A stretch of 32,347 bases of DNA from a bacterium. Lineage in GTDB: Bacteria > Chloroflexota > Chloroflexia > Chloroflexales > Kallotenuaceae. The stretch is from contig JADDQF010000144.1 of assembly GCA_016781505.1 (NCBI GenBank), positions 26,461 to 58,807 of the forward strand. Direction: 5' to 3'. The translations under genes were made by a program, and so were the position numbers. Shown piece after piece: positions 8,247 to 15,568 of this stretch (its first letter is position 1; every line of letters starts with the position of its first letter). The notes under the pieces were generated by a model. The model was not told the origin of the DNA and ran no database searches. It saw only the letters and a list, made by a program, of their open reading frames with translations.

Positions 8247-8385
8247 ACGCTCTACATCTGGTTACAAGTAGCGCAACAGCGTTCCGCTGTCAGCCGTACA
8301 ATAGGCAGCGTTCCAAACGGAACCTTTAGCTGCTTGGTATTTCGTGCAAGGTGCGTCGTTGATGGCCGATTGCTCGCGCAAGGTC

Positions 8386-9162
8386 TTAGTTTTGTTGCAG
8401 GACTTGCATGACTTCGTCGCGCAACAAACGGTTGGTCGAGACAGCACTCCCACCATGAATGGTTGGGATGCCCTGCCAATCGGTGAAGCTACCGCCGGCT
8501 TCCTGCACAATCGGCAGCAGTGCCGCGCAATCCCACACATTCATCACGGGGTCTAGCATCAGCTCGGCGCGGCCGGTTGCCACCAAAATATGTCCATAAC
8601 AATCGCCCCAGGTGCGCGTAAACTTGGTCTGCCTGCGTAGTGCGTCGAACGCTGCAGCACGTCCATAGGTCGCAAACGACTCTGCGTCCGAAGCCAGCAA
8701 CACCGCATCGGCTAGTTGGGATACGACGCTGACCTGTGCTCGGCGGCCATTTATGGTACAGCCCTCTCCGCGTGCGGCCGCGATCATCTCGTTCAAGGCA
8801 GGCAGATAACAGACCCCGACGACAGGCTCGTTGTCCTGCTCCAGCCCAACCAGCACGCCATAAAACGGAACACCCTGCACAAACGATTTGGTGCCGTCGA
8901 TCGGGTCCAGAATCCAGCGATAGCGCGCCCCGGGATTGGTCGCGCCAAACTCTTCGCCGACAATGCCATGCTCAGGGAAGCGCGCGCCAATCATGGCCCG
9001 TAACCGTTGCTCAGCCTGGCGATCCGCAACAGTTACCGGCGTTTGGTCGGCCTTAAGCTCCGGCACAACACCGGTGCCGAAGTAGGCCAGTGTCAGCTTG
9101 CCGGCCTGCCAGGCCAGCTCTTGCGCAAACTCAAGCAGGATGTGCAACGGTTCGTTTTGCAT
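8386..9162 (-). CDS. hisN: Inositol-monophosphatase-family histidinol-phosphate phosphatase (HisN-like)
   Basis: A 258-residue Mg2+-dependent phosphatase. Metal-binding motifs are GEE (residues 69-71), WILDPIDGTKSF (83-94) and MNVWDCAAL (207-215, Asp at 211). The pattern WGDCYGHILVATGRAELMLD is typical of HisN-type rather than inositol-specific members. HisN removes the phosphate of histidinol phosphate, the product of HisC. Its place directly after hisC (2 bases between stop and ATG) and before hisB supports that substrate. The ATG at 9162 is chosen. An in-frame TTG at 9192 would add 10 residues overlapping hisC, but would not add conserved sequence; AAGGAA lies inside that overlap, so the start is not fully certain. 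Confidence 0.88.
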   Translation of the reverse strand: MQNEPLHILLEFAQELAWQAGKLTLAYFGTGVVPELKADQTPVTVADRQAEQRLRAMIGARFPEHGIVGEEFGATNPGARYRWILDPIDGTKSFVQGVPFYGVLVGLEQDNEPVVGVCYLPALNEMIAAARGEGCTINGRRAQVSVVSQLADAVLLASDAESFATYGRAAAFDALRRQTKFTRTWGDCYGHILVATGRAELMLDPVMNVWDCAALLPIVQEAGGSFTDWQGIPTIHGGSAVSTNRLLRDEVMQVLQQN

Positions 9163-9164
9163 GA

Positions 9165-10268
9165 TCAGCTCAATTGTTCCTTGGCGCTCCAATCCCGTAG
9201 GGCGGCAAGCGCTGTGTCGTTTTGCGCAGGCGTGCCAATCGAAATGCGGACACAGTCGCGCAGGCCCGGCTTGTTGTAGTGGCGGAGCAGAATGCCCTGC
9301 TGTTCCAACGCTTGATGCAGCTCCTTGGCGCGTCCGTTCGCCACGCGCATCAGGATAAAGTTGGCCTGCGACGGGCTGGGGAGGAGGCCATCGATCCGTT
9401 GAATCTCGGCAAAAACACGTTCTCGCTCGGCCACGATCTTCCGCACCGTCCCCATCAAATACTCGGCATCTTCAAGCGAGGCGATCGCCGCAACAACCGC
9501 CGCCATGTTGATGTTGTAGGGCGGCTTAATCTTCCACAAATGCTGAATGATCGCTTCGGGAAGCAGGCCGTAGCCGATCCGCAGCCCAGCCAGCCCAGCC
9601 CACTTTGAAAACGTCCGCAGCACGACGAGGTTGGGCGCTAGGCCGACCAAATCCGCCACGCTGTGGCCGCTGAACTCGGCATACGCCTCGTCAATCACCA
9701 GGATTACGGGTAGCTGGAGTAACTGCTCGATGGCGGCTCGGGGCAACACGCTGCCGTCGGGATTATTGGGCGACGGCAGAAACACGAGCTTTGCCCTTGA
9801 TGATTCTACTGCCTCCGCCACCTGCTCAATGTCGACGCGCCAGTGCTCGTCGCGCGGTACCTGCACCACGCGGCCGCCGACAACGCCCGTATTGAAGCTA
9901 TACATGCCGAAGGTTGGCGGTGCTTCGACCACGGCGTCGCCCGGCGACAAAAACAAGCGCATCAACAGATCGATGATCTCGTCGGAGCCGTTGCCACACA
10001 AAATGCGCTCGACCGGTTGGCCGATGTACTGTGAAATTGCTTGACGTAAGGGTGTCTGGTCCGGATCAGGATAGATCGCGTAATGGGGATAGCGCACCAG
10101 CGCCGCAACTGCACGCGGGGACGGACCATACGGGTTTTCGTTGGCGTCCAGCTTGATGATCTGATCGGCGGGACGCCCGAGCCGCGCGCTCAGCGCTTCA
10201 AAGGGCACGATCGGCGTGTACGGCTCCAAGGCCGCGAGATCCGGCCGGATAAGGTTCGCGATGTCCAT
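9165..10268 (-). CDS. hisC: Histidinol-phosphate aminotransferase
   Basis: A 367-residue class I/II PLP aminotransferase. [11 protein letters not shown] (residues 40-50) and [20 protein letters not shown] (91-110) are HisC hallmarks. SPNNPDG (166-172), the PLP-contacting DEAYAEFS (193-200) and the Schiff-base Lys in [17 protein letters not shown] (Lys at 222) follow in order, and a C-terminal Arg in RISIG binds the substrate phosphate. It transfers an amino group from glutamate to imidazole acetol phosphate. It heads a minus-strand run hisC-hisN-hisB. There is no Shine-Dalgarno; a TATAAT box ends 7 bases before the ATG, so the mRNA is probably leaderless. The remaining his genes are not in the window. 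Confidence 0.96.
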   Translation of the reverse strand: MDIANLIRPDLAALEPYTPIVPFEALSARLGRPADQIIKLDANENPYGPSPRAVAALVRYPHYAIYPDPDQTPLRQAISQYIGQPVERILCGNGSDEIIDLLMRLFLSPGDAVVEAPPTFGMYSFNTGVVGGRVVQVPRDEHWRVDIEQVAEAVESSRAKLVFLPSPNNPDGSVLPRAAIEQLLQLPVILVIDEAYAEFSGHSVADLVGLAPNLVVLRTFSKWAGLAGLRIGYGLLPEAIIQHLWKIKPPYNINMAAVVAAIASLEDAEYLMGTVRKIVAERERVFAEIQRIDGLLPSPSQANFILMRVANGRAKELHQALEQQGILLRHYNKPGLRDCVRISIGTPAQNDTALAALRDWSAKEQLS

Positions 10269-10275
10269 AGGCTCG

Positions 10276-10284
10276 ATTATAGCA
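10276..10284 (-). promoter_or_regulatory. Extended -10 promoter (TGC-TATAAT) of hisC, probable leaderless start
   Basis: The minus strand reads TGCTATAAT followed by seven bases and the hisC ATG at 10268. A start site at the normal distance would coincide with the initiation codon. The -35 region has no consensus, which an extended -10 can compensate for. The string ATGCTATAATC is also found before the GT2 gene on the plus strand. Confidence 0.65.
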
Positions 10285-10370
10285 TGAGGTGTTGCAAGCG
10301 CTGCTTCGAGCGGGCCACGCCTGCCACAGTTGGTCGTGCCGTAGGGCCATCGCGCCCTGGTATTCCGCCG

Positions 10371-10532
10371 CTACCCCACTGCGAGTGTCATCGTGCTTTC
10401 CGTGATCGGCCGCATGTGTGCAACGGCATCTATGGCCTGCAGATCGGGCCGCAGCGCCATGGCCCGCTCCAACCGACGCTCGCCGATATAGCACCACGGA
10501 CACACGACGTCGGAGTACACATCTATGACCAC
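10371..10532 (-). pseudogene. Truncated DsbA/FrnE-family thioredoxin-fold remnant
   Basis: From a GTG at 10532, with AAGGAA 7 bases upstream, the product begins VVIDVYSDVVCPWCYIGERR and continues to MALRPDLQ. This is the N-terminus of the FrnE-like DsbA family (2-hydroxychromene-2-carboxylate isomerase-like oxidoreductases) with its CPWC active site at about residues 11-14. After about residue 34 the similarity stops and the frame ends at residue 53, whereas the family is over 200 residues. The missing helical insert and cis-Pro domain cannot be found before hisC. The piece sits 13 bases after larB on the same strand. It is most simply a decayed gene left by a deletion. A functional mini-protein is less likely. 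Confidence 0.62.
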
Positions 10533-10545
10533 CGCACAGTTCCTT

Positions 10546-11301
10546 TCAACGATCTGTCTGCCGGGCACCCGCCACCCGATTGGCGATCATGCCCGCCATC
10601 GCGCCAGCTCCTACGCCATTGTCGATGTTGACGACGGCTAGACCGGGAGCGCACGTTTGCAGCATGGTCAACAATGCCCCGTGCCCTTGCCCACCCAGGC
10701 CGTAGCCTACCGCGGTGGGCAGTCCGATCACCGGCACATCGACCAGCCCGCTCACCACGGACGGCAGCGCTCCGTCCATGCCCGCCGCCACGATGATCAC
10801 ATCCACCGGTATCGCCAGCAGCTGCTGGAGTGGCTGGATCAGTCGGTGCAGTCCGGCCACGCCCACGTCGCACACCAGCTGGACCTCGCAGCCCATCTCG
10901 CGGCACAGCACGGCGGCTTCTTCGGCGCGCGGCACATCCGCGGTGCCGGCAGTGAGCACGCCCACCTGTCCACCGGTGCGCGGTCGAACGTAGTCGGGCC
11001 GCCGCAAAACAATCAGCTGGCCGCCGGTATAGCGCTCCCATACAACCGGGGGTTCGAACGCTTGCTCAAGCGCGGCCACCGTAGCGGGCGGTGTACGGCT
11101 GATGATCGCTCGTCCCGTCTCGTCCAGGAAGCGGCGCGCGATCCCGACGACCTGTTCCGGCGCTTTGGGCTCGGCAAAGATAACCTCGGGCACGCCCTTG
11201 CGGTGCTCGCGCTGCGGATCGAGCCGCGCATAGGGCAAGGCCGTGACGGGCTCGTCCTGCCCCAGGAGTGCAGCCCGCAAATCTTGAAAAGGATCGCGCA
11301 T
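10546..11301 (-). CDS. larB: Pyridinium-3,5-biscarboxylic acid mononucleotide synthase LarB
   Basis: A 251-residue protein with the PurE-like fold signature of LarB: HRKGVPEVIFAEPK (residues 33-46), VGVLTAGTADVPRAEEAAVL (113-132), AAGMDGALPSVVSGLVDVPV (172-191), GLPTAVGYG (193-201) and NIDNGVGAGAMA (225-236). The Cys in MLQTCAPG (residue 217) matches the Cys of L. plantarum LarB that forms an adduct with the nicotinic acid ring. LarB carboxylates nicotinic acid adenine dinucleotide and releases AMP, the first step to the nickel-pincer nucleotide cofactor. larE lies 16 bases upstream; GGAG sits 8 bases before the ATG. LarC, needed for nickel insertion, and LarA-type racemases are not in the window. 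Confidence 0.95.
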   Translation of the reverse strand: MRDPFQDLRAALLGQDEPVTALPYARLDPQREHRKGVPEVIFAEPKAPEQVVGIARRFLDETGRAIISRTPPATVAALEQAFEPPVVWERYTGGQLIVLRRPDYVRPRTGGQVGVLTAGTADVPRAEEAAVLCREMGCEVQLVCDVGVAGLHRLIQPLQQLLAIPVDVIIVAAGMDGALPSVVSGLVDVPVIGLPTAVGYGLGGQGHGALLTMLQTCAPGLAVVNIDNGVGAGAMAGMIANRVAGARQTDR

Positions 11302-11317
11302 AATTATTGCTCCAGCC

Positions 11318-12157
11318 CTAGCCGATCAGCTCGATGACTTGCGTGTTTCTGCGGGCCAGCGGCTCGTTCATGCTGCCGCTGCGGAAGCCTTGGAGGTCCA
11401 GCGTAACATAGATGTAGCCCAGCGCCTTTAACCGTTCGACCAGCTCCTCACGGATTTCAATCGCGCGCGGCAGATCTGCCAGCTGGAGCTCAAGCCGGGC
11501 AATATCCCCGTGGTGGCGGACCCGAAAACCACTGAAGCCAAGGCCACGCAGGGCCCGCTCCGCCTCGTCGATTTGGCGCAGCTGTGCAGCGTTGATCGAC
11601 TGGCCGTAGGGCACACGGGACGACAAGCAGGCAAAAGATGGCTTATTCCAGGTGTCCAAGCCCAGCCGGCGCGAAAGCTCGCGAATGTCTGCTTTCGTTA
11701 GCCCGGCCTCAAGCAGGGGGCTGCGAACGTTCCATTCCATCGCCGCTTGATGCCCGGGACGATGGTCCCCCATGTCGTCGGCCATCGCCCCGTACACCAC
11801 CGCCGTCAGGCCCCGTTCTGCGGCTACTGGAAACAGCTCGGTAAAGAGTGTTTTTTTGCAGTGATAGCAGCGGTCGGGTCCGTTCTGAGCATACTGTGTG
11901 TCTACCAGCTCGTTGGTGTGGACAACCACGTGGGTGACGCCCATCAGCTCAGCGAGGCGACGGGCCTCCGCCAGCTCTTCGCGGGGGTAGGTCTCGGAAT
12001 CGGCGGTCGCCGCGACACAGCGTTCTCCCAGCACATCGGCTGCTACCTTAAGCAGCAGTGTGCTGTCAACACCACCGGAAAAGGCCACCAACACCGAGCC
12101 TATGTCATGCAGGATCACTTGTAGCCGCTCATATTTTTGGTCAAGTCCAGGCTCCAT
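11318..12157 (-). CDS. larE: ATP-dependent sulfur transferase LarE (nickel-pincer cofactor synthesis)
   Basis: A 279-residue PP-loop ATPase. The loop VAFSGGVDSTLLLK spans residues 24-37; ADSETYPREEL and GAMADDMGDHRPG follow, typical of LarE. LarE adenylates the carboxylates of the LarB product and replaces oxygen with sulfur. Three cysteines stand out: Cys97 and Cys100 in RCYHCKK and Cys177 in KPSFACLSSR. The last aligns with the sacrificial Cys176 of the L. plantarum enzyme, and the three-Cys set is that of LarE variants that hold an iron-sulfur cluster. The start is the ATG at 12157, 6 bases after AAGGGG; the GTG just before it is possible. The gene heads larE-larB and is divergent from the aldo/keto reductase. 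Confidence 0.94.
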   Translation of the reverse strand: MEPGLDQKYERLQVILHDIGSVLVAFSGGVDSTLLLKVAADVLGERCVAATADSETYPREELAEARRLAELMGVTHVVVHTNELVDTQYAQNGPDRCYHCKKTLFTELFPVAAERGLTAVVYGAMADDMGDHRPGHQAAMEWNVRSPLLEAGLTKADIRELSRRLGLDTWNKPSFACLSSRVPYGQSINAAQLRQIDEAERALRGLGFSGFRVRHHGDIARLELQLADLPRAIEIREELVERLKALGYIYVTLDLQGFRSGSMNEPLARRNTQVIELIG

Positions 12158-12513
12158 CACCGGCCCCTTTCGTGCAAACGTTCATCAATGCTGTTTCCAG
12201 TCCTGCTGTTATCGGCGTCGTCCATTGTGGCGCGTCAAAAACCTGCATCATGGACCTACCGGAGCGTGAGGCAAAGCACTGGCACGCTACATCAATTCGT
12301 GTGCCTCGCATTCTCCCTCCAGCGGCCTGCTTGTATGATAGGGCATTTTTGCACCAGCTGTGTTGGGGACACGTCGTCTGCTCACTGCTTGTGTTCCTCA
12401 TTTACACATTCCATGGCCTCGATCTGGTCGTGTATGACAACGGCGGTACGGAGGTTGCTGCATGATGTATCCTTTCCGGAGCCGTTTGCTCACGCCCCGC
12501 TAAGGAGGGACAC
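12158..12513. other. Non-coding divergent region between larE and the aldo/keto reductase
   Basis: These 356 bases hold no open frame that looks like a gene. They should contain the promoters of both flanking genes. Weak -10-like strings (TATGAT on plus at 12334-12339; TATCAT on minus at 12335-12340) overlap, but neither has a -35 partner. I do not call a promoter. The only firm signal is the AAGGAGG ribosome-binding site at 12502-12508, which serves the ATG at 12514. Confidence 0.5.
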
Positions 12514-13416
12514 ATGGCTATTCCACATCGACCGCTCGGCAAGACAGGCGTCGAAGTTCCGATCATCGGCTATGGCACCGCGCCACTGGGTAAGATCAAG
12601 GTCATGGACGCCCCCCTGCTCAACAAGTCGGCCAAGCTGCTTAACCACGCAATCGACCAGGGGATCACCTATCTCGACACCAGCCCCGACTATGGCAGCC
12701 AGCCCAAGCTCGGTGAGGTGATGAAGAGCAGGCGCGACGAGGTTTTTTTGGCGACCAAGCTCAACAAGCGCAAACGCGACGATGTGTTGGCCGAGCTGCA
12801 GCAGAACCTGAAGGAGCTGCAGACCGATCACGTCGATTTGCTGCAGATTCATGCAATCAACACCATGGCCGACCTTGAGGCGGCGCTGGCGCCGGACGGA
12901 GCGATCAGCGCGCTGGACGAGGCACGGCGCCAGGGCATGACGCGCTTCGTCGGCATCACGGGCCATGCCCGTCCGGACGTGTTGGCGTACGCCCTGGAGC
13001 GCTACGACTTCGATGCGGTGCTGGTGGCATTGGGCGCTATCGACCGCCTGGTGACCGGCCCGGAAGATGTGTTGCTGCCGGTTGCGCAGCGCAAAGACGT
13101 GGGCGTCATCGCGATGAAGGTGTACGGCCACGGCGAGCTGAAAGAGCGTGAGCTGGCGCTGCGCTACTCGTTGGGCTTGCCCGGCGTCAGCCTCGCCATT
13201 CTGGGCATGGAGGAAGAGTCGCAGATCGACGAAAACGTACGCCTGGCCCAAAATTACCGTCCATTGGCGGGCGAGGAGATCAACCCGCTGATCGACGAAG
13301 CTCGCGCCCTGGTGGAGAACGACAAGCCGTCCAACAACAGCCCGATCTTTTGGCTGTATGACATCAACACCATGGCCTGGAAGGAAAACAGCGAGCCGTT
13401 TGCCGTGGCATACTAA
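12514..13416 (+). CDS. Aldo/keto reductase family oxidoreductase
   Basis: A 300-residue TIM-barrel NAD(P)H oxidoreductase. It opens HRPLGKTGVEVPIIGYGTAPLG and contains the catalytic tetrad in the family order: Asp and Tyr in YLDTSPDYG (about residues 53-61), Lys in FLATKLNK (about 78-85) and His in VDLLQIHAI (about 107-115). GITGHARPDVL and the C-terminal SLAILGMEEESQIDENV complete the pattern. No C-terminal Fe-S ferredoxin motif is present, unlike some larger bacterial members. It probably reduces an aldehyde or ketone in the cytoplasm; the substrate cannot be inferred. TAAGGAGGGACAC directly before the ATG is one of the strongest ribosome-binding sites in the window. It stands alone between two non-coding stretches. 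Confidence 0.93.
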   Translation: MAIPHRPLGKTGVEVPIIGYGTAPLGKIKVMDAPLLNKSAKLLNHAIDQGITYLDTSPDYGSQPKLGEVMKSRRDEVFLATKLNKRKRDDVLAELQQNLKELQTDHVDLLQIHAINTMADLEAALAPDGAISALDEARRQGMTRFVGITGHARPDVLAYALERYDFDAVLVALGAIDRLVTGPEDVLLPVAQRKDVGVIAMKVYGHGELKERELALRYSLGLPGVSLAILGMEEESQIDENVRLAQNYRPLAGEEINPLIDEARALVENDKPSNNSPIFWLYDINTMAWKENSEPFAVAY

Positions 13417-13497
13417 GCGCTAACGTCGCGCCAGCAGCTCGCCTGATGATTCTGATCGGCCTGACGGAGTGCTAGCAGCCTGTCCGTTCGGAGCGCA

Positions 13498-13542
13498 GCG
13501 CATGAACACCTGCTCATAATCTGTGGGCAGGTGTTTATGCGT
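13498..13542. repeat. 16-bp stem-loop downstream of the aldo/keto reductase
   Basis: The arms contain AACACCTGC (13505-13513) and GCAGGTGTT (13527-13535), and the pairing continues outward to 13498 and 13542 with two G:T pairs. The loop is TCATAATCTGTGG. It lacks a following T-tract on either strand. Confidence 0.6.
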
Positions 13543-13720
13543 GCTGGGCATGCACAGCTAGACACGCCGACGGAGTGCTCGATGTACAGGACATATGGGG
13601 TCGCGTGCGAGCTCGGATGCATAGCCCATCTGAAGTGCCGAACGGGCCCCGTATTATGAGCCGTCAGCTAACCACCAGCGAAATCGATGGAACGTATGAG
13701 GTGCTGATCGCGCAGTAACA

Positions 13721-13729
13721 TGCTATAAT
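13721..13729 (+). promoter_or_regulatory. Extended -10 promoter (TGC-TATAAT) of the glycan gene block
   Basis: TGCTATAAT at 13721-13729 is followed by ten bases and the ATG at 13740. The predicted start site falls 2-4 bases before the ATG, leaving no room for a Shine-Dalgarno, and none is seen. It probably drives the GT2 gene and the tightly packed genes after it. No -35 consensus. Confidence 0.65.
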
Positions 13730-13739
13730 CCGGCGCGAT

Positions 13740-14549
13740 ATGACGATTGCACAGCCTACCGAACACAAGCGACCCTCGATCACAGCATTTTTTCCGGCCT
13801 ACAACGATGGCGGCACCATCGGCAGCCTGGTTGTGACCACGCTCCATACGCTGGCAGAGCTCACCGACGATTATGAGGTGATTGTGGTTGAAAACGGCAG
13901 CACCGACTACACCGTTGAGGTGCTGCATGATCTGGCTGCCCAGTATGATCGCCTGCGTGTGCTGACCCATCGCCACAGCCTGGGCTACGGCGGTGCGCTG
14001 CGTGTTGGCTTCGCGAGCGCCACCAAAGAGCTGGTCTTTTATACCGACGGCGATGCGCAGTACGATCCGCGCGAGCTTAAGCTGCTGGTGCCCGAGATGC
14101 GACCCGGGATCGACGTTGTCAATGGCTACAAGATCAGCCGCTCCGATCCTTTTCACCGGGTGATTATCGGGCGGTTGTACCATCATCTGGTTAAGCTGGC
14201 CTTTGGCTTCAAGCTCCGCGACGTGGATTGTGACTTTCGGCTGATGCGGCGGCACGTCTTTGACGTGATTGAGCTGGAGTCGCCGGATGGTACAATCCCG
14301 TTGGAGCTGGTTAAGAAACTGCAAGACGCCGGCTTTCGCTTTGCCGAGGTGCCTGTGCATCATTACCATCGCACCTATGGCTCTTCGCAGTTCTTTAACT
14401 TTCGTCGGCTGCGCCGCATTCCGCCACAATTGCTCAAGCTGTGGTGGAAGCTGGTGATACGGCGCGAGCATATGCCCGGTATTCGCGCCCGGCGTGCCGC
14501 GCTCGCGGCTCGTGGCGAGCTTTCAGATAGGCACGTTTCGTACTCATGA
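13740..14549 (+). CDS. Family 2 glycosyltransferase (DPM1/polyprenyl-phosphate-sugar type)
   Basis: A 269-residue GT-A fold glycosyltransferase. FFPAYNDGGTIGSLV (residues 17-31), VVENGSTDYTVEVL (49-62), LGYGGALRVGF (81-91) and VFYTDGDAQYDPREL (99-113, with the metal-binding DGD) are GT2 motifs. The subgroup resembles dolichyl/undecaprenyl-phosphate sugar synthases, but there is no C-terminal membrane helix pair, so the enzyme would be peripheral. It would transfer a sugar from a nucleotide donor, perhaps to a lipid carrier used by the GT-C-like proteins encoded downstream; donor and acceptor are unknown. It is the first gene of the glycan block; its TGA overlaps the next ATG by 4 bases. Confidence 0.92.
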   Translation: MTIAQPTEHKRPSITAFFPAYNDGGTIGSLVVTTLHTLAELTDDYEVIVVENGSTDYTVEVLHDLAAQYDRLRVLTHRHSLGYGGALRVGFASATKELVFYTDGDAQYDPRELKLLVPEMRPGIDVVNGYKISRSDPFHRVIIGRLYHHLVKLAFGFKLRDVDCDFRLMRRHVFDVIELESPDGTIPLELVKKLQDAGFRFAEVPVHHYHRTYGSSQFFNFRRLRRIPPQLLKLWWKLVIRREHMPGIRARRAALAARGELSDRHVSYS

Positions 14550-15568
14550 CCAGCACGAGCAGGAGTATGACCACTACGAACCATTCCGTATTCGCCGATA
14601 AACGCTGCATGATTACCGGCGGCTTGGGCTTTATCGGCGCGAATCTGGCCCATCGTCTCGCGGCGCTGGGGGCGCAGGTGACGCTGGTCGACTCGCTGAT
14701 TCCCGAGTACGGCGGCAATCTGCACAACATTCAAGCGCTTGAGGCCGAGCGCGTCCGGGTCAACGTCGCCGACGTGCGCGACGAATACTCGATGAACTAT
14801 CTGGTGCAGGGCCAGCATTACCTGTTCAACTTGGCCGGTCAAACCAGCCACCTGGATTCGATGCACGATCCGTACACGGATCTGGAAATCAACTGTCGGG
14901 CGCAGCTCAGCATCCTGGAAGCGTGCCGCAAGCATAATCCCGCCGTGCAAATTGTGTACGCGAGCACCCGGCAAATTTATGGCAAGCCCGACTATCTGCC
15001 GGTTGACGAGCGCCACCTGCTGCATCCCACCGACGTCAACGGTATCAACAAAATGGCCGGCGAGTGGTATCACATTGTGTATAACAACGTGTACGGCGTT
15101 CGAGCGTGCGCCTTGCGCCTGACCAATACCTATGGGCCACGGATGCGGGTCAAGGATGCGCGGCAAACCTTTCTCGGCATATGGATCAAGCAGCTCATCA
15201 TGGGCGAGCCGATCAAAGTGTTTGGCGATGGTCTGCAGATCCGGGACCTTAACTACGTCGACGACGTGGTGGAGGCGCTGCTGCTGGCGGCCGCCAGTGA
15301 TGGCGTGAATGGCCAGATTTTCAACCTCGGCGCCGACGAGACGATTAATTTACGTGATCTGGCTCAGCTGCTGATCGATTTGAATGGTGGGGGTCGCTAC
15401 GAGCTTATTCCCTTTCCACCCGACCGCAAAACCATCGATATCGGCGATTACTACGGCGATTACCGGCTTATTCAAGGCCGGCTGGGCTGGCGCCCCCGGG
15501 TAGAGCTGCGCGCAGGGCTGGCACGTACGCTGGCGTTTTATCATGAACACAAACAGTTTTACTGGTAG
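14546..15568 (+). CDS. Extended-SDR NAD-dependent epimerase/dehydratase with the catalytic Tyr replaced
   Basis: A 340-residue nucleotide-sugar epimerase/dehydratase-like protein. The Rossmann loop MITGGLGFIGANLA spans residues 22-35 and the Ser/Thr of the active site is present in IVYASTRQIYG (136-146). Where the family has YxxxK, the sequence is VNGINKMAGEWY: the Lys (169) is kept but the Tyr position is Asn165. The C-terminal half has the usual VFGDGLQIRDLNYVDDVVEA and YGPRMR substrate segments. The normal reactions (4-epimerisation, 4,6-dehydration) need that Tyr as base, so this protein may use another residue, do a different reaction, or not be an SDR enzyme in the usual sense. It overlaps the GT2 gene (ATGA) and the next gene by 26 bases, implying coupled translation. 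Confidence 0.88.
   Translation: MTSTSRSMTTTNHSVFADKRCMITGGLGFIGANLAHRLAALGAQVTLVDSLIPEYGGNLHNIQALEAERVRVNVADVRDEYSMNYLVQGQHYLFNLAGQTSHLDSMHDPYTDLEINCRAQLSILEACRKHNPAVQIVYASTRQIYGKPDYLPVDERHLLHPTDVNGINKMAGEWYHIVYNNVYGVRACALRLTNTYGPRMRVKDARQTFLGIWIKQLIMGEPIKVFGDGLQIRDLNYVDDVVEALLLAAASDGVNGQIFNLGADETINLRDLAQLLIDLNGGGRYELIPFPPDRKTIDIGDYYGDYRLIQGRLGWRPRVELRAGLARTLAFYHEHKQFYW

Larger units (their letters stand above)
13417..13739. other. Non-coding region with a long stem-loop and an 11-bp direct repeat
   Basis: These 323 bases have no credible gene. A 16-bp stem (13498-13513 with 13527-13542, two G:T pairs) with a 13-base loop lies about 80 bases past the reductase stop; no T-run follows, so it is not a classical terminator, though it may mark the transcript end. 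The string GACGGAGTGCT occurs at 13463-13473 and again at 13569-13579, flanking the stem-loop. The right end holds the promoter of the GT2 gene. Confidence 0.5.

Noticed and set aside
12490-13251. A 253-codon open frame on the minus strand, antisense to the aldo/keto reductase
   Set aside because: The reductase has a strong ribosome-binding site and its full catalytic tetrad. The antisense product is His/Gln-rich and shows no fold.
13413-13622. A 69-codon open frame on the minus strand in the gap after the reductase
   Set aside because: It has no ribosome-binding site, crosses the stem-loop, and shows no membrane or domain pattern.
13668-14471. A 267-codon open frame on the minus strand, antisense to the GT2 gene
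   Set aside because: The plus strand has all GT2 motifs; the minus frame is a by-product of codon bias.
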